A DNA stretch of 64,000 nucleotides from Scalesia atractyloides (lineage: Eukaryota > Streptophyta > Magnoliopsida > Asterales > Asteraceae): the NCBI GenBank assembly GCA_947069175.1, contig CAMTDV010000027.1, forward strand, positions 40,623,369 through 40,687,368. Reading direction: 5' to 3'. Positions 34,947 to 46,750 of the stretch are shown in pieces. Both the position numbers and the translations under genes were made by a program. Below the pieces are notes generated by a model. It was given only the letters and a program-made list of their open reading frames with translations, was not told the origin of the DNA and did no database searches. Every line of letters starts with the position of its first letter. The stretch's first letter is position 1.

Positions 34947-35607
34947 GTATGTTTTCTTGTATATTCTCTATATATTACTCGCTTCTTAGTTAGTTTATGT
35001 CTAGTTTTGCATGTTAGGTGTCGGTTTTTGTCGAGTCATTTTAGAGTCTTAGTTATGTAATTGTCTAGTGTTTAATGGTTGCGGGTGGTGTAGTATGGGA
35101 TGTTATGGACATTGGATTGAATTATTATTACCATATTGTCATAAAGATCCGAACTTGCATTTTGAAATCAAGAGTTAACCGGTTAAACCTCCTTTTACAA
35201 GGAGGAGCTTTTCGACGTAAATTCTGTTTTTGACATTAAAGTTTTCAACTTTAGTCAAGTTTGGAATCAATGTCGGATTTAGTAGGCACTTGGAGTTAAC
35301 TGGAATAATTAAAGTGCCGGGTGGAGGTAGTATACATTGAGTCGTGTACCATAAGTCGGTTTTAGTTGTCGTTGAGTTTTGGTCATGGGTTTACTTATAT
35401 GCGAGTTTATTTATAACTTATGCTTTTGTAAACGGTAACCTAACTTTTTCTTAAACTTTATTTTTGGATTCAGCTGTGAATGTAATGCTATACAGCCGTT
35501 CCAATTTATGAAAATTTTCAAAAATATAAAAAAAAGTAAAAATACCAAAAATAGTTTGCGCTTACTAACTTGTTGCCTGTTTCTCTTTGTTTAACATTGT
35601 TTTGCAG
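34947..35607 (+). other. Predicted intron before env-position frame (copy 1)
   Basis: Donor CCG|GTATGT at 34947, branch-site match TACTAAC at 35563-35569, pyrimidine-rich tract and acceptor TTTTGCAG ending at 35607. The second copy (60133-60842) keeps donor, TACTAAC and acceptor although the intron body has diverged. The frame starts with ATG three bases after the acceptor. Prediction only, no transcript evidence. Confidence 0.55.
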
Positions 35608-35609
35608 AG

Positions 35610-37116
35610 ATGTCAGGTACAGAGAGTTCAAGTGGAGCTAGAGGAAAGAGAAGAAGAGGGCCACCAGCACGTCCACGAGGGGACCCGGCAGAGCAGGTCA
35701 ATCACCCGACCTAGAACTCAGGCATATCAAATATCATACGCAATAAAGGGTTCCACTTTGTCAGGTTACGAGGAAGGTAGATCATCCACTTTTGCAGTTG
35801 GCACGAACGAAAGGAAGAAGTTGACAAGCTAAATGGTACGGAAGTGTTGGAGCATCGTACTATAGATTGGGATTGCTAGGTATTATGGGTGAAAGAGAGA
35901 GAGTAAAGGAATCGATGGGGGCTAGGCATAGAGCTGGGGTTGACTGTTACTGGGATCAATATGAGGAGTTAATATTGGAGTTCCATTCTACCTTCGGACA
36001 CAAGGAAGGTGCTTTTGGTAAAAGGGACATAGTATCGTGTAGTGTAGTCTGGGTAGGATGGTGCATGAGTTGACCATTCCGCAGTTTGCAATGGCTACTG
36101 GGTTTATACGAAGGAAAAGGTAGTTTCACCCGATTTTTTCACCGGATTGAGGGGTTTTTATCAGACCCCTAGGGAGATGAGTTTGGGTGGTGCTTATTTA
36201 TCGAGGTTTTGGGTTACTATAGCTGAGCATCCGTTTGCTGGTTACATCAGTCATGGATCCGGTTTACAGGTATTTGCTGAAGATATTTTCTACCATTCTG
36301 GTTGGTAGGAAGTCGGGTGAGAACAAGGCAACCTGGACGGACCTGTTTATTTTGATGTGCATGGTTGAGGGTCGAAGTATGAATTTGGCGAGTGTTCTAG
36401 CTTCGTCGTTTTCTTGTACTCGACGAAGGGGACAAAGAGCGGCATTGGATATGGGTCCATACATTACTCAGATTGCAGAGAGGCTGAAATTGTTTCAAAA
36501 ATATAATCTGGCGAATCTGACTAAGGGCGCATCTTTGGTTTTCTTTGGGGTTAAAGAGTTACAGTAGGCAGTATTTTGACGTTGACTGAGCTGATCACCT
36601 GGGAAGGTGTTAGAAAGGGGCCACAGGTTCTACCACCGGAGGGTCATCCAGTAGATGTTATGAAGGCTACTGTCTCTACTCATAGGAAGAGGCCGTGCCA
36701 GCGACATGAGATCCCGGCACCCAGTACCCTAGATGTCAGCCACCACCAGACCCACTCACTTTGGAATCCCTGTACAACAGGATGGATCAGTGGTTCAGGG
36801 AATTGTATGGTTGGGCTAACCAATAGTTTGGGGATGTTAGGCATATGATACAACTAGGCAGGATAGGCAGGAAAATGCATTTAGGTACATGACGAGTCGC
36901 ATGAGCATGGTTGTTCCTGATTTCTTTCATTCGTATGTAGCATCAGGACCGTTTGGTATGGGTGGTCAGTTTGGCTATAGTGGAGAGGGTGGATCGAGCC
37001 AACAAGTTGGGAATGGGTATGGTTCGAGTAAGTATGGTTATGTCGATCCGACACACGACTTCCCAGTGTATCAGCAGGGTGATGATGATGAGAGTGAAGA
37101 GGAGCGCGGGGATTAG
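35610..37116 (+). pseudogene. Env-position frame, Athila ORF1-type protein, broken
   Basis: Starts at the ATG after the predicted intron: a Ser/Arg-rich head (MSGTESSSGARGKRRRG). Then across frames: RTIDWDWLGIMGERERVK, YWDQYEELILEFHSTF, SVMDPVYRYLLKIFSTILVGR, NKATWTDLFILMCMVEGR, MNLASVLASSFS, RAALDMGPYITQIAERL. This is the conserved core I remember from the Athila ORF-1 family of plant proteins. Its place after pol is the place of env-like genes in these elements. The tail is Gly/Ser-rich with a DDDESEEE acidic end. At least six stops or frameshifts. Function of the family is not established. Confidence 0.7.
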
Positions 37117-37177
37117 TGTGCGGATAGAGGATGCGTTAAGAGCTTAATGGAGTATCTTTTATGTATTTTTATGTTTT

Positions 37178-37417
37178 ATGTTATTATTATCCTTTATGGC
37201 CTGTACTTATATTGTGATACTTAAACTGGTTAGTTGGGATGATGGGTTGGTTGTGGTGGATGTTTTGAGACACTATTATCTCTCTATTAGGCTTGTTGGT
37301 ATATTTGTGTTTGGTTTGATAGGTATGGTGTATTTGTTGTCTCTTCCATTCGCGTGTGAGATTAGGAATTGTTTGCTGAGCGTGTTCGGATTGGAGGACA
37401 TATGTGGAATAGACTGA
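37178..37417 (+). pseudogene. Hydrophobic short frame after env-position region
   Basis: 79 residues with hydrophobic stretches (LLLSFMACTYIVIL, LVGIFVFGLIGMVYLLSL) that could be membrane segments, as in env-like proteins. Short and AT-rich, so it may be chance. Confidence 0.3.
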
Positions 37418-38391
37418 CACGTTGACAATCTCGCATATCAGCTAAGTCGTTTCCACTGTATATTTTATTTAGTATTTATTTTTACTTTTAGTTTAGTTAC
37501 TTTTGACTCGTCTTCTATGCCTGCATTAGGGACAATGCGAACCTTAAGTGTCGGGATAGGATATAGAGTCGTACAAAGTTGTAGTGTTAGTTGAGTCGTA
37601 TAAAGTGAAAAATACAAAAAAAGTGAGCATGTGTCTAGTTTGGGATATGTGGGTAGACTCTTCCGGTTTTTAGTTTCCTTTGAGCTAAAATACTTAATAC
37701 GTTAGGATACCAGTGTGTACTCTTCTAGGAGAAATAGAGAAGCTAAAACCGCCAATAAGAGTATAAGAAATACCATTATAAGCTAAAAGTCTTAGAATTT
37801 TTTATCCGAAGAAAAAAAACTGTGCAACATTGAGAAAATGAGTTAGATTAAATAATAAGAAGAGGCCGATGTAATCTTTATTGGGATGGGGACTCTGATT
37901 TAGATTGTCTCTAGGTTGAGTTAAAGAAAAAAAATGTAAAAATGTAGAAGCTCACGTTGTCGTCCTCGGGGATGGTGACTCTGGTCGAGACAACTTCCGG
38001 GTTAGGTATGCAAAAGTCTAGTGCTCATGAAAAAAAAAATTGAAGAAAAAAAGTTTGATTTTAAATTCTTTAGGTTTTGGTATAAAACGGTTAGGAAATG
38101 GCCAGTTGGTTGTTCCTTTTATTTCATAAGTTTGAGGTGGGATTACGTGAAACTGTGACTCTATAGTGTGAGACCCTAGGTTGATTAACCGCACTTAAAC
38201 GTAAATAAACATGATAAGGGCCTAGGAACCGGTGTTGAGTTTAAGAGGATCGTATACCCGCAATCGTGAATTAACATGTGTTTGATGTTTAATAATATAA
38301 TTTGAAATTTTGAGATCGAATATTACTTTGACTATGATGACATAGCATATATCTTTTCGTGGGACGAAAAAAGAATAAGTGTGGGGATATT
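37418..38391 (+). other. 3' untranslated region and polypurine tract
   Basis: No convincing frame. Two homologous blocks with GATGGGGACTCTG and GATGGTGACTCTGG (37882 and 37970) look like a local duplication. The polypurine tract AAGTGTGGGGATATT (38377-38391) adjoins the LTR. Confidence 0.5.
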
Positions 38392-39322
38392 TGATGTATT
38401 GCAAAATGCAAACATTTATAGTGTAAAGTTTGTATAGTTTTCATTTCATTTGCTTTAGTTTTTAGGTAGAATTAGTTTCTTTTGATAGTTTGGTAATTTG
38501 CAGGTCTCGGTTGCTGAAAGGATGAAAAAACGCTTGAAATATGCTGAAAAGGAATAAGCAACGAGAACGGTCGTGATGCAACTGAACGGGAACCGAAAAC
38601 GAGGAATCTGAAAAGAACCCCGTCGTGTCACGCGACCATGATGAAGTAAAGCCTTCGCGCAACGCGAAGGCAATAAAATATCATAAAACTAAAAACACAT
38701 GCCGCGCTACGCGACGAGAATAGGAAGTCCCCTTCGCGTGACACGAAGGGGTTGATTTCGCAGCATGTTACGGGGTTGGAGCTGGATTGCTGAATGGAAA
38801 CCTATATAATCATCATTAACAACAAATCTAACCCTAATTACAAATCTGCATCATCTTGGGCGAAATCTTGGAGCTACATGGAGCGTTTTCGGAGTCTTTG
38901 AAGCAGAGTTTGAAGGATGGAAGCTCATGGGAACATCCGGGTCGCTTGTTAACCATTCGGTTTAATTGTTCTTTACTTCCACCTGATTATCATGTTCCTT
39001 GTCATTGAAAATACTTTTGTTTGGTATACTATGTTAGGCTAAAGACTTCGTTCTACCTAGATTGGAAGAATGGATTTGTAAAGTTTTGATTTTTATTATG
39101 GATTGTTAATTATTTATGGATTATTTGCGAAAGTAGTCGACTTGATTATTGGTTTAATGTGTGAGTCATGTGGGTTCGATTTCCGGACTTACTTCCTAGA
39201 GTCGATCGGTTCACTTGGCGGTTAGTAGTTTAGTCGAGTTTATAAGGTCTAGAGTATTACTTTGTGTCTAGATTAGGTTAATTTAGTTTGTTTTTTTTTA
39301 TTAAACTACTTTTAGCACATCA
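38392..39322 (+). repeat. 3' LTR of Athila-like element (931 bp)
   Basis: Starts TGATGTATTGC after the polypurine tract, ends TAGCACATCA, with TGATGT/ACATCA as inverted ends. Contains GC palindrome-like words (38620-38760: CCTTCGCGCAACGCGAAGG, CCCTTCGCGTGACACGAAGGG) and a TATA-like CCTATATAATC (38801). The right flank is Copia RT. The 5' partner LTR is not found in the window. Confidence 0.8.
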
Positions 39323-39326
39323 GTGC

Positions 39327-40276
39327 TCGTGTAAGTAAATGATTTAGCGATCACAAGAGACCTCAACGATGAGATGGATCAGTTAAAGAGCAATCTAAAA
39401 TCTCATTTTAGCATGAAAGACTTGGGAAAACTGAGCCACTTCTTAGGCTTATAAATCAAGTATGAAAAAGATGGTATCCTATTGCATCAACAGAAGTATG
39501 AAAGAGATTCTTATGATGTTTGACATGGCCGAGTCCAAAGACGTTACTCCAATTGATGTCAATGCCTCCCAGAAGATGGAAAAGAACTAACTTATCCAAC
39601 TGACTAGAGGAACATTGTTGGAAGTTTGATATATTAACATTGAGTCGTCATGACATCTCGCTTGCAGTGGGGTTGTTAAGCCGATTCATGCTGCCCCCAC
39701 ATACTTCAAAATTATTTGTAATCCAAAGGTTCTTACGATATCTTAAAGGATCTGTGGAAGTGGAATTAAGTTCAAGAGGCAGTCTGGAATAGAGCTTTTG
39801 GGGTATTGTGATGCCAATTACACAGGAGATCCGAGCAGTAGGAGATCAACCATGGGATATTTGTTCATGGTGGGTGACATAGTGTTCTCGTGGTGTAGCA
39901 AGAGAAAACCAACAGTCTCATTATCAACGATCGAAGCCGAGTACAGAGCTTCGACTGTAGCCGCGCAAGAATTTGTATGGTTGGTTAGGTTGTTGGAAGA
40001 TGTAAGTCAAAAGATTGATTACAATGGGAAGTTGCATGGCGATAACATGCCGGCCATATAATGGGCTGAAAATCATACGTGCAACATACAATACATATCG
40101 AGGTGCACCAACATTTTGTGCAAGTAAAGGTGCTCAAAGGAGAAACCGATATAGTATACAATGAAACCAAAAGACGGCTAGCAGATGCTTTAACGAAGGG
40201 GCTGCCAAAGGCAAAGTTGCACGAGTTATGTTTAGAAATGGGAATGAAACAAGTCGGTAGGCTTGAAACAGATTAA
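39327..40276 (+). pseudogene. Copia RT and RNase H relic
   Basis: Begins in the middle of RT: V-NDLAITRDLNDEMDQLKSNLKSHFSMKDLGKLSHFLGL, with YVDD reduced to a stop followed by VND. After broken sequence come GYCDANYTGDPSSRRSTMGY, VSLSTIEAEYRASTVAAQEFVWLVRLL, and RLADALTKGLPKAKLHELCLEMGM, the RNase H end. The D and E of the active site can be seen (CDAN, EAEY). The Athila-like element interrupted it upstream of the catalytic motif. The left half was not found. Confidence 0.85.
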
Positions 40277-40314
40277 AATCATGGATGGTACAGTAATCTC
40301 TAAAGAGGCGGTGA

Positions 40315-40550
40315 TGGAGGAAATTAGCTATCAAAGTAATTAACAGTTTAATTGTTTAAATTTTGAATTTGTCTATTTGAGTCTAGATAGTAGTTAGATT
40401 TATTTTCCTTGTAATCATACATTCACATTCAGATGATAAACAAAATCATTGTTAAACAAAAGAGTCTTTCGTTCTTGATCAAGAGTGTGTTCGGTTGTGT
40501 GTTTGATCCAATATTTGGCTTCTGTTTGTTCACCCAGTTTAATAATATCA
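40315..40550 (+). repeat. Probable 3' LTR of the Copia relic
   Basis: A polypurine-like AAAGAGGCGGTGA (40302-40314) is followed by TGGAGGAAATTAGC. A TG...ATATCA stretch of about 236 bp fits a short Copia LTR. No second copy to confirm. Confidence 0.4.
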
Positions 40551-41112
40551 AGTGTCATCCATATAGCATTGCAGAAAATAAACTGTGTAAAACTGTTTAA
40601 TTTATAGTAAGTCTACTAGTGAACTATGAAAGTATGAAGTGTTTAACAATATAGCAAAGTTTAAAATTTTGATATTTACAAAAATACCAGGCTATTTAGT
40701 TTTTTTAGCAGACAAGGGAGCATGCTTTATTCAACACCAAAAAGAAAACCCCAAACTAGCAAAATACTAGAATGAAGGGAACATATTATACCAAATCCGT
40801 TAAAACAAGTTTACATCAAATTTTAGCCTTCTATCTATTGTTAAGTGCTTCCATCTCGCCCTATGCTTCATCCACAAATAAGTAGTTTCCTTTATGTCGT
40901 CCAACATAATTTGAATAGTGACACTTCCATCTTCAAATACACTCTTATTTCTACCTTCCTAAATAGCCGAAACACCTACATTGCCACCATGAGCACTTCC
41001 TTTCACTTTGGTTTAGAACACTTGAGATCGCCCTTCTTTAACTGTGGAGCATAAAGGAATTGTAGGCGTCTCCAACCAGGCTAATTAGTTACTGTAAATT
41101 TAACATTATTTT
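40551..41112. other. No supported feature
   Basis: AT-rich sequence; the open frame at 40845-41054 is not recognisable. Confidence 0.4.
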
Positions 41113-41120
41113 CCCGTAGC

Positions 41121-41275
41121 CAGGGGCAGACCTACCCTATACGAAGGGGTAGCCTCCGCTACCCCTTGGCGCTCCGACGATAGTGTAAATTTTAGAAAAA
41201 TTTGACATTTTTTATAAAACGTTACCCCTTTTTATAAAACGTTACCCCTACGAATATTTTCTAGATCCGCCACTG
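41121..41275. mobile_element. 155-bp hAT-type MITE with perfect 8-bp TSD
   Basis: Starts CAGGGGCAGACCTA, ends TAGATCCGCCACTG (reverse CAGTGGCGGATCTA), an imperfect inverted repeat of about 14 bp. Flanked on both sides by CCCGTAGC (41113-41120 and 41276-41283). Contains a doubled TTTTTATAAAACGTTACCCC (about 41208 and 41229). Confidence 0.85.
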
Positions 41276-42081
41276 CCCGTAGCAATAGACAACAATCCAC
41301 CTTTGAAGAGTAACTTTTCTCGGAAGAGGAGACTACACATAAGTAAAATTGAGTTGTATATATATTTTATTGTAATCTTAAACTTGCATGTCTGGATTTA
41401 ACACAAGTCCCCTCTTTTTTCCAACTTTTACACAAATGGTCCTTTCTTGTTCCTATCAGCTATACAAACCCTCAACTTTTAAATAATGCAATTTTAACCC
41501 CTACACTATTACTCTATTTATAACCCCTCAACTTTTGAAAATTACAATTTTCACCACCCCTCAACTTTTGAAAATTACAGTTTTAACCCATACACTATTA
41601 CTCCACTTTACAGCTCCCTCAAATTTTGCTTTACGTTTCGATGTAAACTTTATTTTGGAAACAAGTTAGGTTAAATGTAATTCGTTTTCGTGATTATTTT
41701 ATATAGTTTCCAGTTGGTCTACGATTCGCTATAAATTTAGTTCTGAATCGAATGAGAAAAATATACTACGTTCTCATTTGACAGTATAAATTAAAGTTAC
41801 TATTTGTTTCCAACCCCGCTGCAACGTGCTGGGGTAAAACTTAAACCCTTGATTATGCTTTTATTTGTATGTTTTCTATGTATGAGTTGAGTCACATGTA
41901 AATATGTTATGATTGTACAATACAAATTCTTTTACTTTACATTTTGATCCAACCACAGTGCTATTGAGTTAAATCGGATACGTCAAAACACACGTTTTCA
42001 TATGGTTAAGCATCGCATAATATTTGGTCTACTTCGTTCAATGTTTGCAATGTACCCGCGCAACAACGCGCACAAGTCTAG
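41276..42081 (+). mobile_element. Helitron-like 3' end; 5' end not located
   Basis: A hairpin CGCG-CAACAA-CGCG (42057-42070) followed 7 bases later by CTAG (42078-42081) and T fits a plant Helitron terminus on plus. The start is not found. Upstream (41455-41620) is a tandem pattern built on CCCTCAACTTTTGAAAATTACA and CCTACACTATTACTC, common in plant intergenic DNA; it may belong to the Helitron. Confidence 0.4.
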
Positions 42082-42739
42082 TTACCAGTTGTTTCTTATA
42101 GGACCTCCAATTTACAAAAGAAAAAAAAAGAAAAAAAGCAGCTAGTTATAAGGAAAAAACCCTAGCCAAACCATTCAACCCAGTTTTCAAACGGTAAACA
42201 GAACCTGAGTAACCTGAATTGGCTGATCCGGCAGATTTGGCCGGTTTAAATGATAAAGTCAGTTTCAACCTTGTAAAGTTTCTCGATGTATATCACACAC
42301 GTTCAAATTCACAGCCATCTCAAACAAACCTATATTCCTCTTTATCCGTAACACGAAACCAACAACTCGTATCGTGACTCATACAACATACAACAGATAT
42401 GCAATCTCGATTGTTTAAAACCCAAGTACCCAACCATTTATTCCATATTCAACTAAAATTCGTCTTTAGGGAGAGCTATTAACTGAAGGGTGCCAAAATA
42501 TATAACATTATAATTTGTGTAAGTATCATGTATAGAATTTTAATTAGTAATTGGTATATATAGGCTTTGAGCCTTGCGCCTCGGGGCCTTATCTTCTCTG
42601 TGCGCCTTATGCTTTTTAAAACCAAAATAGGGGAAGCTTCTAAGAAAACTTAACGTATACGTATAAGAAGTTTCTGGTAGTGCTAACCAAAACGAGTTCC
42701 AAGAACTTGGGCGTAAGTCAAATATATCAGCCTACGCTA
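42082..42739. other. No supported feature
   Basis: Intergenic, AT-rich. The words GCCTTGCGCCTCGGGGCC (42571-42588) resemble fragments found in decayed hAT-type elements. Confidence 0.35.
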
Positions 42740-43700
42740 TAGTTGGAGATGTGTATGTCCAACCGTAATTAAAGTCAATGTAACTAACTCGGTACGATTC
42801 GAAGAGTTACACGTTGGTACACGAATCATATATGTTCACGAGTAGGTGGATTATTATTTGTGAAACCCTTTAGACTAGTTCGTTTCGTTTCTCAGAAACA
42901 AAACAGGCAACCTATTAGGGGCTCGATTCGATTATTTTATTATTGTGTTTTGCGGTTGTGTTTTATTTATTGTAAATAATCTAGATAACCCAAAATAAAT
43001 AAAAATTTTCACAATCGAGACTACGGTTTTATTAAAACAAGTTTTATAAAACTGAAAAGTATATTTAATAAAAGAGTTTATTAAAATTTAAAATAAGATC
43101 ATTTGCGATAAAACGACCAACATGGTTTAATAGTGTATTTAAAACTATATCGTGTCGATAATGGAAAGGAGTTTCTTTTATCACCAATCAAATAAAATTG
43201 GATTTTATAAACTGTGTGTAACTCGCCTCATGCCACGAGTTATTCAAAATATTTTTGGTAAATATTAAAATAAATCCCAAATTTTAAATTGATACTTTAT
43301 GCACCCTTAACGAGTTCACACTTCATTCTAAATCGAACCCAAATGTTAGTGCTACACCCTGCATCTAGGTGTCCATCATGAAAGAAGGTAATCATCGCGT
43401 TTCTTGTGTAACATAGGCCGATATTACAGTTAACAGTAAAGGATAAAACATCGCTTGTTCATAAGTGGGCATAGTTGGGGTTAAACATACATCGCTTTTA
43501 AGCGATAACCCCAAATGGAGAGTTATGTGGTAGACACAATTAACAATCGTTGTTTACCTGCATAATCATACCAGTGGATAGTGCTTAATCCAATTCATTG
43601 TGATTTGATGAATCGGTGTCTCATCTTAATTAAAATTTTGGTTTTGGGTCATAAAATTAAATTAAGATATTTAAAACATAATTAATTTTGAATTTTGTAG

Positions 43701-44540
43701 ATGTCAACTGAAAACAATTCCTCCTAATTTTCTCTCAAGTCCATCTTATAGAAGGACAAACTAAACCACTCCAACTTCATGGACTGGCGCCGCAATTTGA
43801 AAACTGTTCTCAAGGCGGAGAACAAACTGTATGTTCTTAATACGCCAGTCCCTGATGAACCCATCAATCCGCAAACTGTTGCATGTAGAAACTATGCAAA
43901 GCACTTTGATTACTTTATGAAAGTCTCATGTCTAATGTTAGCATCCATGATCCCTAAACTTCAAAGGAGCATGGATGATATGATGACATATGAGATGAAT
44001 GAACACATCATGGAAATGTTCCAACAGAAGGTTCGTCATGAGGGGTTGATGTGATGAGATCACTCATAACCACTCGTATATAAGAGGGTACATCAGTTAG
44101 CGCTCATGTGCTAAAAATGAAGGCATATGTTGATCACTTGGCTCGTCTGGAATCCCCCTTGAGTGATGAGTTAGCTGGGGATATTATTCTTAACTCATTT
44201 CCAAAGTAATATGATCAGTTCACTATGAAATACAATATGAATGGGATGGAGAAGACACTTGCAGAGCTGCATTAGATGCTCAAAATTGCTAAGGTGAATA
44301 TACCCAGCAAGACTACACCAGTGCTGATGATTAAGGACGGACATGTTAAGAAACCTAACACCAAGCAAAAGGGCAATTTGGGCAAAGGCAAATCTGTTGC
44401 AACAAGAAGCCTCAGAAGGATGCCAAGTGTTTTCATTGTAATGAAATTGGGCACTGGAAGATGAAATGTGCTAAGTATTTAGCTGAACTGAAGCAAGCCA
44501 AGGCTTTAGGAGGAGAGTCTATAGTTATATATTTATTGAA
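43701..44540 (+). pseudogene. Copia gag
   Basis: Begins ATGTCAACTGAAAAC. An early stop, then WRRNLKTVLKAENKLYVL, PVPDEPINPQ and a capsid helix region. Further on, KCFHCNEIGHWKMKC is a CCHC zinc knuckle (about 44424-44465). At least four stops/frameshifts. Confidence 0.8.
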
Positions 44541-44962
44541 ATCTTTGTTTTTTCTAGAAAAACATGGGTGTTTGACACATGATGTGGTTTTCACATTTGT
44601 AATGTATTGTAGGGACTAGAAAGATTAGGAAGCTGAAACAAGGCAACTTGGAGTTCCATGTTGGCAATGGACAAAAAGTTGTTGTGAAGGAGATTAGAGA
44701 ATATGTTCTTTTACTTCCTTCTGGTTTAGAACTTGTTTCGAACATGTTTATTTTATTCCTAGTGTTACTAGAAATATTGTTCGGTTTCTACTTTACATGG
44801 ACAACGTTTCAATTATCGTTTTAATGGTGAATTTTTTTCTGCTTATTTTAGTGATATATTTTACTTTGATGCAAAACCAAATGATACAATCTATGAGATA
44901 ATCCAAAACAATAACATATTATGCAACATCTCCCATAAACGTAATAAGTTAATGATACGTAT
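44541..44962 (+). pseudogene. Copia protease remains
   Basis: In one frame FDT-stop-CGFHICN (about 44570) marks the active site, where the Gly codon after Asp-Thr has become a stop. Then GNLEFHVGNGQKVVV, followed by decay. Confidence 0.6.
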
Positions 44963-45831
44963 ATGTGGCATTGTAGACTTGGTCATATAAGCGAGAACCA
45001 TGTTAAACAACTCAAAACCGTAGGAATCCTAAATTCCAAAGGTTCAGAAACTTTTGGTAAATGCGAATCATGCTTAAGTGAAAAGTTAACAAAAGCATAT
45101 TTTTCAAATGTCGGAGAAAGAGCTAATGATCTGTTGGGACTTGTACATACAAATGTATGTGGTCCATTCAGAACAATGTCAAGACATGGAGAAAGATACT
45201 TTGTTACATATACCGATGATTTCAGCAGATATTGTTATGTTTATCTTATAAAGCATAAATATGAAACACTTGAAAAGTTTAAGGAGTACCAAAACGAAGT
45301 AGAGAATCAGCTAAGTAGAACTATCAAGATGCTTCGATCAGATCGAGGCGGTGAATATCTTAGTCGGGAGTTCATCGACCATCTAAAGGATTGTGGAATA
45401 GTTTCACAACTCACTCCACCTGGAACACCACAACATAATGGTGTGTGTCTGAGAGGAGAAATCAAACTCTATTAGATATGATTCGATCAATGATGTGTCG
45501 AACAACCCTCCCACGCTCCTTTTGGAGTTATGCTCCAGAAACTGCCGCAAGACTTGTGAATATAGCTCCAACGAAGAAGGTTGATAAAATGCCTTATGAG
45601 ATATGGCATGGAAAGAAACCTAAATATCCTATCTTAAGGTTTGGGGATGTAACACTTATATCAACTAGATCCCAGAGAGATACGCTAAAAAGATCGGTCA
45701 CCTTTTCTACCACCCCACTAAAAATAAGATTTTCACTAAACGCAGAGGCATTTTATTGGAGGAAGAGCTTCTGGCATGAGGGATTGGAGAAAACCTTGTG
45801 GATCTTGAAGAAATCTAAGAATCACAAGTGA
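44963..45831 (+). pseudogene. Copia integrase
   Basis: GAG-pre-integrase zinc finger (WHCRLGHISENHVKQL, CESCLSEKL). Core: HTNVCGPF, where catalytic Asp is Asn (normal HTDVCGP), then YTDDFSRYCYVYL, MLRSDRGGEYLSREF, and LTPPGTPQHNG. A frameshift at about 45450 leads into ERRNQTLLDMIRSMM, LPRSFWSYAPETA, PYEIWHGKKP. Loss of the first catalytic Asp would inactivate it. Confidence 0.9.
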
Positions 45832-46750
45832 ATGAACCAACTGTTCAGACAGAACCAGAAGCAATTGATCCAGTTGTTGAAGTTGAGCCTGAGAGGACTC
45901 AAGAAACACCAAGTGTTCGAAGAAGTATTAGAGATCTTTGTGCACCTGAAAGGTATGATGATGTCTTCATGATTGATGAAACTGAACCTGCTACTTACAA
46001 AGCTGCAATGTTGGATTTAGAATCCAAGAAATGGCAAGATGCCATGAATGCAGAGATGTAATCCATGTATGATAACCAAGTCTGGGATTTGGTTGATCTT
46101 CCTACCGAAGGTCGAACTGTAGGAAACAAATCGATCTTCAAGAAGAAGACCGACATGGATGGACATGTGCATACGTACAAAGCGAGGCTTCTAGCGAAAG
46201 GGTTCACTCACACTCAAGGAATTGATTATGTGGAAACTTTCTCGCCAGTAGCCATGCTTAAGTCTATTACAATTCTACTTGTCATTGCTGCGTATTATGA
46301 CTATGAGATATGGCAAATGGATGTCAAGACCGCATTCCTTAATGGACACTTACTTGAAGATGTCTATATGGTTCAACCTCAAGGTTTTGTCCATCCGAAG
46401 AATCCTAATAAGGTGTGCAAGCTAAATAAATCCATCTATGGATTAAAGCAAGCATCTCGTAGCTGGAATCTCCATTTGGATCAAAAATCAAAGAGTTCGG
46501 TTTTATTAAAAATGAAGATGAACCGTGTGTTTACAAGAAATCTAGTGGGAGCTATATCACTCTTCTCATTCTGTATGTAGATGGCATACTAATCATTGGA
46601 TACAATATCCCTATGCAATGAAAGGCTTGGTTGGGTAAATGTTTCGTAATGAAAGATCTTGGTGAAGCCGCTTATATTCTAGGAATAAAGATTTACAGAG
46701 ATAGATCAAAGCAGTTATTAGGTTTAAGTCAAAGTACATATATTGATAAG
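45828..46750 (+). pseudogene. Copia RT
   Basis: A linker with RRSIRDLCAPERYD, then SKKWQDAMNAEM, a stop, VWDLVDLPTEGRTVGNKSIFKKK, YKARLLAKGFTHTQGIDYVETFSPVAMLKSI, WQMDVKTAFLNGHLLEDVYMVQPQGF, YGLKQASRSWN. Downstream LYVDGILIIG (about 46570) shows YVDD changed to YVDG, losing a catalytic Asp. Confidence 0.9.
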
